Below are positions 1 through 4,424 of a DNA stretch of 7,250 bases, piece after piece (the stretch's first letter is position 1; every line of letters starts with the position of its first letter). A program made the position numbers and the translations under genes. The DNA lies in assembly GCA_934525405.1 (NCBI GenBank), contig CAKSZF010000075.1:1-7250 (forward strand). Direction: 5' to 3'. Below the pieces are notes generated by a model, which did no database searches, was not told the origin of the DNA, and saw nothing but the letters and a program-made list of their open reading frames with translations. The stretch is from an uncultured Faecalibacterium sp. GTDB lineage: Bacteria; Bacillota; Clostridia; Oscillospirales; Ruminococcaceae.

Positions 1-144
1 GCAGGGTCAAAATGGGAAAACGTATCCAGTATACCGGAACAACGGAGGAAAAGCAACCATCCTGCGCGTTTCGTACATCTTTTGGGACGAAAAGATATGT
101 TTGTCCCCTTCGCTTCGCTTAGCAGATTCCCCAAGGGAACGCTA
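1..144. other. Left-edge region, no assignable gene
   Basis: All three plus-strand frames are open from the window edge: one stops at 120-122 and one at 143-145, while the third runs on to a TAA ending near 207, inside the following repeats. None has a recognisable motif or clearly coding codon use. This could be the 3' end of an upstream gene or plain intergenic DNA, and the sequence cannot decide. Positions 124-140 (AGATTCCCC, AAGGGAA) resemble pieces of the repeat elements found at 3388-3439 and 3612-3663. Confidence 0.3.
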
Positions 145-188
145 ACCCTCTCAGGCGCTACCGCGCCAGCTCCCCCGAAGGGGGAGCT
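145..188 (-). repeat. Two-hairpin repeat, reverse copy
   Basis: Read on the minus strand, this copy starts with a 9-bp stem (AGCTCCCCC pairing with GGGGGAGCT, loop TTC). A second stem follows, GGCGC with GCGCC around GGTA, and then the constant tail TGAGAGGGT. It shares hairpin 1 and the tail with the copies at 217-266, 366-416 and 4376-4424, but hairpin 2 has a different, still complementary sequence. Confidence 0.85.
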
Positions 189-216
189 TTTACGCATCTG
201 CCGGTAAGCGCAAAAA

Positions 217-266
217 AGCTCCCCCTTTCGGGGGAGCTGGCACGCCGCAAGGCGTGACTGAGAGGG
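217..266 (+). repeat. Two-hairpin repeat, forward copy
   Basis: Hairpin 1 is 217-238 (9-bp stem, loop TTTC). Hairpin 2 is 239-258 (GGCACGCC facing GGCGTGAC around GCAA), followed by TGAGAGGG at 259-266. A run of A at 212-217 precedes it, so the minus-strand transcript would read a GC stem followed by six U, the shape of an intrinsic terminator. It is nearly identical to the copy at 366-416 except in the hairpin 2 loop. Confidence 0.9.
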
Positions 267-274
267 CTCAGCCG

Positions 275-312
275 TCCCCTCGGGGGAGCTGTCACGCCGT
301 CAGGCGATGACT
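275..312 (+). repeat. Two-hairpin repeat, partial forward copy
   Basis: This copy is shortened at its left end: only TCCCCT precedes the right arm GGGGGAGCT. Hairpin 2 is present as GTCACGCC, loop GTCA, GGCGATGAC, with one extra A that would bulge from the stem. The usual TGAGAGGG tail is replaced by TCCCGGG. Confidence 0.75.
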
Positions 313-327
313 CCCGGGCAAGCAACT

Positions 328-363
328 TTGTACTTCAGCCGAAAACTGTATCGCCATTGCAAA
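328..363 (+). repeat. 36-bp repeat spacer, copy 1 of 3
   Basis: This stretch is related to 7011-7046 (same strand) and 3682-3717 (opposite strand). Read in the frame starting TTG at 328, it encodes LYFSRKLYRHCK. The other copies give LRFSRKLYRYAK and LNFSQKLFRHAK. It joins two hairpin repeats (275-312 and 366-416). An ATG at 307 is in frame, but that frame runs on antisense through the glycosyltransferase and has no ribosome binding site, so no protein is called. Confidence 0.7.
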
Positions 364-387
364 AAAGCTCCCCCTTTCGGGGGAGCT
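361..387 (-). terminator. Intrinsic terminator of the glycosyltransferase gene
   Basis: The minus-strand transcript leaving the glycosyltransferase reads a 9-bp GC-rich stem (AGCTCCCCC with GGGGGAGCT). The loop is GAAA, a GNRA-type tetraloop, and six U follow (complement of the A run at 361-366). This is a textbook Rho-independent terminator, supplied by hairpin 1 of the repeat. Confidence 0.85.
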
Positions 388-416
388 GGCACGCCGTCAG
401 GCGTGACTGAGAGGGT
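366..416 (+). repeat. Two-hairpin repeat after glycosyltransferase stop
   Basis: Hairpin 1 is 366-387, hairpin 2 is 388-407 (GGCACGCC facing GGCGTGAC around GTCA), and the tail TGAGAGGGT ends at 416. The stop codon of the minus-strand glycosyltransferase begins only about 10 bp further on, so the repeat lies directly in that gene's 3' untranslated region. Confidence 0.9.
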
Positions 417-426
417 TGTCTTACCC

Positions 427-1455
427 TTAGTTAAACTTGAAGATCTTGCGCAGCTGGCGGTAGGTGAAAAGAACCACCTTGTCGCCGCCGGGGAAGCGCA
501 GGTCGCTCAGGCCGCCAAGATTCATGCGCACGGCGCGGTAGACGCCGGGGGTAACGTGATCCTTGAGGTATTGCCACAGCTCAGCCTTTTTGGCGTGTGC
601 CTCGGCGCTGCCGTCCAGCAGCAGGAAGATGTCGCTGACTGCCATCATGACGGACAGGTAGTGCACCATGTAGGCGTGCAAACGCTTCTGACCTTTGAGT
701 GCGTCCAGATCCTGACAGTCGATCATGTGCTTTGTGACCCGCAGCTGCTGGTCCACGCGGCCGATCATCACGCTTTCGTTCACACTCTGGTCTGCGCGGC
801 CGATGAAGTAACGGTACAGATCCAGATCCATATAGTACATGCTCTTGACGTAGGGCAGGGGCTGGTACACAAAGATGTTGTCCACATAGAAGGTGTGCTT
901 GGGCAGCACCATGCCGCACTGGCGCAGCACCTCGGTGCGGTACATGACCGAGTGCATCAGCAGGTTCTGATCCGGGCGGAAGTGCCGGACGTGCACCCAG
1001 TCGAACAGGCGGTTCTGCGGGAACACGTTGGTGTAGCGCACGGTATGGCTGGTGCCGTCCTCCACATGCTCGTACACATAGTTGCAGATCATCAGATCCG
1101 GCGCGGTGCCGCGGGCAACCAGCGTGGTCAGGCGCTCCAGCACCTTTTTCAGGGCGTCGGTGTCCAGCCAGTCGTCGCTGTCCACTACCTTGTAGTACAG
1201 GCCGGTGGCGTTGCGGATGCCCTGATTGACGCCCTCGCCGTGGCCGCCGTTCTCCTGATGGATGGCCTTGACGATGGTGGGGTACTTTGCGGCGTACTCG
1301 TCGCAGATGGCGGGGGTGTCATCCTTGACGGAACCGTCGTCCACCAGAATGATCTCGGCCTGCTCGCCTGCGCTCAGCAGCGTTTCGATACAGTGACGCA
1401 TATAGGCTGCCGAATTGTAGCAGGGCACGGCAAAGGTGATAAGTTTCTGCTGCAT
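427..1455 (-). CDS. Family 2 glycosyltransferase
   Basis: This 342-residue protein transfers a sugar from a nucleotide-sugar donor; the donor and acceptor cannot be read from the sequence. The N-terminal GT-A domain shows VPCYNS at residues 10-15, the nucleotide-binding VDDGS at 38-42, ENGGHGEG at 68-75 and the metal-binding DSDDW at 92-96. Further on, a YVDN motif and a YRYFIGRADQS stretch follow, which I recall as typical of a Firmicute GT2 subgroup likely to act on cell-surface polysaccharides or teichoic-acid-like polymers. No signal peptide or clear membrane helix is seen, so a cytoplasmic, membrane-facing role is inferred. The start at 1455 is chosen because AAAAGGAG lies 10 nt upstream and the conserved domain begins at once. 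The same frame stays open far upstream, but that part is antisense to recQ. The gene stands alone and ends at a repeat-derived terminator. Confidence 0.93.
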   Translation of the reverse strand: MQQKLITFAVPCYNSAAYMRHCIETLLSAGEQAEIILVDDGSVKDDTPAICDEYAAKYPTIVKAIHQENGGHGEGVNQGIRNATGLYYKVVDSDDWLDTDALKKVLERLTTLVARGTAPDLMICNYVYEHVEDGTSHTVRYTNVFPQNRLFDWVHVRHFRPDQNLLMHSVMYRTEVLRQCGMVLPKHTFYVDNIFVYQPLPYVKSMYYMDLDLYRYFIGRADQSVNESVMIGRVDQQLRVTKHMIDCQDLDALKGQKRLHAYMVHYLSVMMAVSDIFLLLDGSAEAHAKKAELWQYLKDHVTPGVYRAVRMNLGGLSDLRFPGGDKVVLFTYRQLRKIFKFN

Positions 1456-1465
1456 ATTATAAATG

Positions 1466-1473
1466 CTCCTTTT
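1466..1473 (-). promoter_or_regulatory. Ribosome binding site of the glycosyltransferase
   Basis: The minus strand reads AAAAGGAG, 10 nt before the ATG at 1453-1455. This site fixes the start and rules out the much longer upstream extension of the same frame. Confidence 0.8.
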
Positions 1474-1530
1474 TACGTTGCATAATCCATGCCGGGCAGT
1501 CTGCGGGGTGGCATGGAGATATGTGTTTTC

Positions 1531-1539
1531 ATTATAGCA
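1531..1539 (-). promoter_or_regulatory. Extended -10 promoter of the glycosyltransferase
   Basis: The minus strand reads TGC followed by TATAAT, a perfect extended -10 element (TGN plus TATAAT), about 75 bp upstream of the start codon. No good TTGACA-like -35 is found at 16-18 bp; the extended -10 would compensate. Transcription would begin near 1524. Confidence 0.6.
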
Positions 1540-1638
1540 TTTTCGCGCCTGAAAAGCTATCCTTCCCGGGCAGAAAGATCGGTTATTGCACGTTTTTGCG
1601 CAAAGTGACGCTTTTTTCTGCAAAAAGTGTCGGTTTTG

Positions 1639-1647
1639 TGGTATACT
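1639..1647 (+). promoter_or_regulatory. Extended -10 promoter of recQ
   Basis: TGG followed by TATACT is an extended -10 element 57 bp before the recQ start. The -35 region is weak (TGCAAA at 1619-1624). The promoters of recQ and the glycosyltransferase face away from each other within the same 249 bp. A 10-bp palindrome, TTTGCGCAAA at 1595-1604, lies between them, and an inverted pair TTTTTGC/GCAAAAA spans 1593-1626. I saw no LexA-like site (GAAC-N4-GTTC). Confidence 0.55.
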
Positions 1648-1694
1648 GATAGGGTTTTGAGCGTTCTGCGCACTGCTGCATCTACTTATATAAC

Positions 1695-1700
1695 GGAGGA
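1695..1700 (+). promoter_or_regulatory. Ribosome binding site of recQ
   Basis: GGAGGA ends 4 nt before the ATG at 1705-1707. It selects this start over the in-frame ATG at 1627, which would lie upstream of the predicted -10 element and outside the transcript. Confidence 0.85.
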
Positions 1701-1704
1701 AACC

Positions 1705-3282
1705 ATGGAAAACCCGCACAGTATCCTGAAAAAAGTTTTCGGCTACGACAGCTTTCGCCCCGGGCAGGAGGAGATCGTCAGCCGCCTGCTGGCCGGGCAG
1801 GATGTGCTGGCGGTCATGCCCACCGGCGCGGGCAAATCCATCTGCTATCAGGTGCCGGCGCTGCTGCTGCCGGGCATCACCATCGTGGTGTCCCCGCTGG
1901 TCAGCCTGATGAAGGATCAGGTGGGGGCGCTGGTGCAGGCGGGCGTGGCGGCGGCTTTTCTGAACAACAGCCTGACCGACAACCAGAAGGCCCTGATGCT
2001 GCACCGCGCCCGGGAGGGCTGGTACAAGATCATCTATGTGGCACCGGAGCGGCTGGAGATGCCGGGCTTCCAGCGGTTTGCGCAGGAGCGGCAGATCAGC
2101 ATGGTCACGGTGGACGAGGCGCACTGCATCAGCCAGTGGGGACAGGATTTCCGCCCCAGCTATCTGCGCATCAAGGCGTTTGTGGACAGCCTGCCTAGCC
2201 GCCCGGTCATCGGCGCGTTCACCGCCACCGCCACCGCCCATGTGCGGGAGGATATCCGCACCCATCTGGCGCTGCAAGCGCCCTACGAGGTGACCACCAG
2301 CTTCGACCGCCCCAACCTGTACTTCGAGACCCGGCGGGCGCTGCCCAGCCAGAAGCCCAAGGAACTGCTGGAACTGGTGCTCAAGGAGGGCAATCATGCG
2401 GGCATCGTGTATTGCAGCACCACCCGGCAGGTGGACGAGACAGTGCAGCTGCTGCAAAGCCGCAGCATCCGGGCGGCAGCTTACCATGCCAAGCTGGATG
2501 CGGACACCCGGCGGCAGAATCAGGACGATTTCCTCTACGACCGGGTACAGGTGATGGTAGCCACCAACGCCTTTGGCATGGGCATCGACAAGCCCAACGT
2601 GCGGTTCGTCATCCATTATAACATGCCCAAGGATCTGGAAAGCTATTATCAGGAGGCCGGACGTGCCGGGCGCGACGGTCAGCCCGCCCGGTGCACCCTG
2701 CTGTATTCCGGCACGGATGTGCGTACCATCCGCTTTTTCATCGACAAGGAGCGGGAAGCCGACAACGGTCTGCCTGCGGATGTAAAGGCCGAAGCCGCCC
2801 GCAAGGCAGAGGAGCGGCTCAAGTACATGACCTTCTACTCCACCACCCAGCACTGCCTGCGCGGCTTTCTGCTGCAATACTTCGGGGAAGCTGCGCCCAA
2901 AAAGTGCGGCAACTGCTCCTGCTGCCTTGCCGCCGAGCAGGAAGCCCAGCTGCAGGTGGAGTACGCCCGCCGCCGTGCCGCCCAGAGCGCCGACCGGCTG
3001 GAAAAGCCCCGCCGCACAAAGCCCGCCGCAGCGGGCAGCCTGAGCGAAGCGGACGAAAAGCTGCTCAACGCCCTGTATGCAGTGCGCAAACGCCTTGCGG
3101 GCAAGCAGAACCTGCCCGCCTTTATGGTGTTCAACGATGCCACCCTGCGGGAGATGGCAGAGAAAAAGCCTATGAGCATCGACGAGCTGCTGAACATCAG
3201 CGGCGTGGGCGAAAAGAAAGCCGCCCGCTACGGCAACGCCTTCCTGCGCGTCATCGAGGACGCCGTGGGCAGCCGGGAGTGA
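1705..3282 (+). CDS. ATP-dependent DNA helicase RecQ, short form
   Basis: RecQ is a 3'-5' superfamily 2 DNA helicase that unwinds recombination and repair intermediates. The 525-residue product has the Q-motif region (FRPGQEEIV, 17-25), Walker A MPTGAGKS (38-45), DEAH box (137-140), motif III FTATAT (172-177), and the C-terminal helicase half with TNAFGMGIDKP (287-297) and the motif VI stretch QEAGRAGRDGQP (316-327). A zinc-binding subdomain follows, with Cys384, Cys401, Cys404 and Cys406/Cys407. Residues about 447-522 fit an HRDC domain, including the helix-hairpin-like ISGVGEKKAARYG. From memory, E. coli RecQ is about 609 residues and has a winged-helix domain of roughly 100 residues between the zinc site and HRDC. 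Here only about 40 Ala/Arg/Glu-rich residues (408-446) join them, so the winged helix appears absent. The gene is monocistronic, with its own promoter and terminator. Confidence 0.97.
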   Translation: MENPHSILKKVFGYDSFRPGQEEIVSRLLAGQDVLAVMPTGAGKSICYQVPALLLPGITIVVSPLVSLMKDQVGALVQAGVAAAFLNNSLTDNQKALMLHRAREGWYKIIYVAPERLEMPGFQRFAQERQISMVTVDEAHCISQWGQDFRPSYLRIKAFVDSLPSRPVIGAFTATATAHVREDIRTHLALQAPYEVTTSFDRPNLYFETRRALPSQKPKELLELVLKEGNHAGIVYCSTTRQVDETVQLLQSRSIRAAAYHAKLDADTRRQNQDDFLYDRVQVMVATNAFGMGIDKPNVRFVIHYNMPKDLESYYQEAGRAGRDGQPARCTLLYSGTDVRTIRFFIDKEREADNGLPADVKAEAARKAEERLKYMTFYSTTQHCLRGFLLQYFGEAAPKKCGNCSCCLAAEQEAQLQVEYARRRAAQSADRLEKPRRTKPAAAGSLSEADEKLLNALYAVRKRLAGKQNLPAFMVFNDATLREMAEKKPMSIDELLNISGVGEKKAARYGNAFLRVIEDAVGSRE

Positions 3283-3283
3283 G

Positions 3284-3357
3284 AAAAGAAACAGCATCTG
3301 CAAGGTTCGCTTCTGAATTCAGAAAATTGGCGAATTTTGCAGATGCTGTTGTTTTTG
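3284..3357 (+). terminator. Nested-hairpin terminator after recQ
   Basis: A perfect 14-bp outer stem (3290-3303 with 3337-3350, AACAGCATCTGCAA on the left arm) is followed by GTTTTTG. Inside it are a 5-bp stem (TTCGC 3306-3310, GCGAA 3330-3334) and a perfect 14-bp palindrome, TTCTGAATTCAGAA (3311-3324). On the minus strand the outer stem is followed by TTTCTTTTC, so it may also stop readthrough from the convergent nrdD-nrdG operon. It begins 2 bp after the recQ stop. Confidence 0.85.
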
Positions 3358-3365
3358 CGGGGTGA

Positions 3366-3390
3366 ACCCTCTCAGGCGCTCCCGCGCCAG
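3366..3390 (-). repeat. Half repeat: hairpin 2 and tail only
   Basis: On the minus strand this reads CTGGCGC, GGGA, GCGCC, then TGAGAGGGT: hairpin 2 and the constant tail of the two-hairpin repeat, without its normal hairpin 1. It runs directly into the second repeat type at 3388-3439. The copy at 6908-6932 differs from it at a single base. Confidence 0.8.
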
Positions 3391-3439
3391 ATTCCCCCTT
3401 TTGTCATGCGGTGACATCTTCCCTCGGCCGGGGGAAGTC
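3388..3439. repeat. Second-type two-hairpin repeat, copy 1
   Basis: The element opens CAGATTCCCCCTTT and contains a small hairpin (TGTCA, loop TGCGG, TGACA). A larger stem CTTCCCTC/GGGGGAAG around GGCC follows and it ends at GTC. The second copy lies at 3612-3663. The inner stem differs between copies but stays complementary, TGTCA/TGACA here and TGTCGC/GCGACA there. Confidence 0.8.
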
Positions 3440-3520
3440 TTTCCTCTCAGGGAGAGCCAAGCCGTTAACCTCGTTGCTAAAGTATTAGGTATAATGAGAA
3501 AGTTTCCGGCAGTGTTCTTG
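3440..3520. other. Mostly unique spacer between repeats
   Basis: This holds one small hairpin (CTCTC, loop AGG, GAGAG at 3444-3456) and an isolated TATAAT at 3490-3495 with no convincing -35 element and no gene following it. Nothing else is recognised. Confidence 0.4.
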
Positions 3521-3571
3521 CCTCTCCCTTTGGGAGAGGTGGATGCGAACGTAGTGAGCAGACGGAGAGGG
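3521..3571 (+). repeat. Third-type hairpin repeat
   Basis: An 8-bp stem, CCTCTCCC with GGGAGAGG around TTT (3521-3539), is followed by TGGATGCGAACGTAGTGAG and then ACGGAGAGGG. The overall plan (GC hairpin, variable part, tail ending GAGAGGG) matches the first repeat type, but the middle part does not form a clean second stem. Confidence 0.65.
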
Positions 3572-3586
3572 CGCACGCCGGGAGAA

Positions 3587-3611
3587 ACTCCCCCAGTCTC
3601 GCTGCGCTCGA
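3587..3611 (-). repeat. Repeat fragment CTCCCCCAGTC...GCTCGAC
   Basis: On the minus strand this contains GTCGAGCGCAGCGAGAC then TGGGGGAG. Nearly the same sequence occurs on the plus strand at 7069-7098 (GGCATCGAGCGCAGCGAGAT, then GACTGGGGGAG). It appears to be the hairpin-2-plus-tail part of another variant of the repeat family. Confidence 0.6.
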
Positions 3612-3663
3612 CAGATTCCCCCTTTTGTCGCTGCGCGACATCTTCCCCCGGCCGGGGGAAGTC
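3612..3663. repeat. Second-type two-hairpin repeat, copy 2
   Basis: This has the same plan as 3388-3439: CAGATTCCCCCTTT, a 6-bp inner stem TGTCGC/GCGACA around TGC, then a perfect 8-bp stem CTTCCCCC/GGGGGAAG around GGCC. Its palindromic nature leaves its orientation undefined. Confidence 0.8.
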
Positions 3664-3666
3664 GTC

Positions 3667-3788
3667 CTCTAGGATGGGGCCTTTGGCATGACGGAAAAGT
3701 TTCTGGCTAAAGTTCAAGGTTTCCGGGGCGCCAGAGGCTCCCTCCCAGAGGGAGCTGGCAAAACCGTCAGGTTTTGACTGAGGGAGTT
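3667..3788 (+). repeat. Long repeat, copy A of inverted pair
   Basis: These 122 bp match the reverse complement of 6939-7061 with about 14 differences and one 1-base gap by hand alignment. Inside are the 36-bp spacer (3682-3717, minus orientation) and a two-hairpin repeat. Hairpin 1 is 3736-3756 (GGCTCCCTC/GAGGGAGCT). Hairpin 2 is 3757-3778 (GGCAAAACC/GGTTTTGAC around GTCA). The tail TGAGGGAGTT ends 9 bp before the nrdG stop codon. No strong U run follows hairpin 1 on the minus strand, so it is a weaker terminator candidate than the copy at 366-416. Confidence 0.85.
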
Positions 3789-3797
3789 CAGCACCGC

Positions 3798-4355
3798 TCA
3801 CCGTTCCATGGTATGGGTGGCGAACACCTTTTCGTCCTCCCACCACACGGGTTGCCCGGCGGCAAGGGACTTTGGCACATCCAGCAGGCGCTGGTTGCGG
3901 CTGCCGCGGAAGCGCAGGGAGATGTCGTGCTCGGCCTGCACAAATCTGCCGTCCACCAGCACATCCAGCAGCGCCAGCAGTTCGTCGGTCACCTCGCACC
4001 GCGCGGGGCTGGGCTCCTTGCCGGTAAGCTGCTCCCAAGTGTAGCCGGAGTAGCACCACACCGTCTTGGCGGGGTACAGCGCCTTGAAGTTGCGCACAAA
4101 GGGCAGCAGCTCCCGCTGGTTTTCCGGCTCAAAGGGCTCGCCGCCCAGCAGGGAGAGCCCGGCGATATAGTCCGGCTGGCAGGAGGCAAATACCTCGTTA
4201 CGCACGGTCTTATCAAAGGGCTGCCCGTAGTCAAAGTCCCATGCTATGGCGTTGAAGCAGCCCGGGCAGTGGTGGCGGCAGCCGGACACAAAAACGCTGG
4301 TGCGTACCCCGGGGCCGTTGGCGATATCGTAATACTTGATGTTTGCGTAGTTCAT
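3798..4355 (-). CDS. nrdG: Anaerobic ribonucleotide reductase activating enzyme
   Basis: NrdG is the radical-SAM activase that uses a [4Fe-4S] cluster and S-adenosylmethionine to form the glycyl radical on NrdD. The 185-residue protein has the cluster motif CRHHCPGC (Cys26, Cys30, Cys33; spacing CX3CX2C) and the SAM-binding LLGGEPF (69-75). Its N-terminus, NGPGVRTSVFVSGC (13-26), is typical of the family, and its length is in the normal range for a full NrdG. The start at 4355 has GGAG 8 nt upstream. It follows nrdD on the same strand with a 69-bp gap, most of which is a two-hairpin repeat with terminator features. The partner being next door supports co-expression; the repeat suggests nrdG is expressed less than nrdD. 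Confidence 0.96.
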   Translation of the reverse strand: MNYANIKYYDIANGPGVRTSVFVSGCRHHCPGCFNAIAWDFDYGQPFDKTVRNEVFASCQPDYIAGLSLLGGEPFEPENQRELLPFVRNFKALYPAKTVWCYSGYTWEQLTGKEPSPARCEVTDELLALLDVLVDGRFVQAEHDISLRFRGSRNQRLLDVPKSLAAGQPVWWEDEKVFATHTMER

Positions 4356-4370
4356 AGATAAAACTCCATA

Positions 4371-4397
4371 TAAAAAGCTCCCCCTCTCGGGGGAGCT
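4371..4397 (-). terminator. Intercistronic terminator/attenuator, nrdD to nrdG
   Basis: Transcripts leaving nrdD read a 9-bp GC-rich stem with a GAGA loop and then UUUUUA, followed at once by the nrdG ribosome binding site (GGAG at 4364-4367). The stem and U run meet the usual intrinsic terminator pattern. Since nrdG has no obvious promoter of its own in the 69-bp gap, partial readthrough is the likely outcome. Confidence 0.7.
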
Positions 4398-4424
4398 GTC
4401 AATGCGAAGCGTTGACTGAGAGGG
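4376..4424 (+). repeat. Two-hairpin repeat between nrdD and nrdG
   Basis: Hairpin 1 is 4376-4397 (AGCTCCCCC/GGGGGAGCT, loop TCTC). Hairpin 2 is 4398-4416 (GTCAATGC, GAA, GCGTTGAC; 8 pairs including one G-U when read on the plus strand). The tail TGAGAGGG ends at 4424, so the nrdD stop codon at 4425-4427 touches the repeat with no gap. Hairpin 2 has a sequence unlike the other copies but is still complementary. Confidence 0.9.

Noticed and set aside
145..416. CRISPR array
   Set aside because: The repeats are self-complementary over most of their length, vary in sequence and orientation, and lack evenly sized unique spacers. No cas genes are present.
307..1485. Open frame of 392 codons on the plus strand, antisense to the glycosyltransferase
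   Set aside because: It has the same composition effect and no ribosome binding site or family motif. Only its first part, over the 36-bp spacer, is of interest and is reported separately.
1627..1704. In-frame earlier start for recQ at 1627
   Set aside because: It lies upstream of the -10 element at 1642-1647 and has no ribosome binding site. The ATG at 1705 has GGAGGA and matches the usual RecQ N-terminus.
1456..3303. Long upstream extension of the glycosyltransferase frame, antisense to recQ
   Set aside because: The glycosyltransferase domain begins right after the ATG at 1455, which has a good ribosome binding site and an extended -10 upstream. The extension is the shadow of recQ.
3490..3495. 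TATAAT as a promoter inside the recQ-nrdG gap
   Set aside because: There is no -35 at 16-18 bp, no extended -10, and no plus-strand gene downstream.
3319..4059. Open frame of 246 codons on the minus strand across the repeat block and nrdG
   Set aside because: It is out of frame with nrdG over their overlap and is made largely of repeat sequence. Only the spacer peptide within it is noted.
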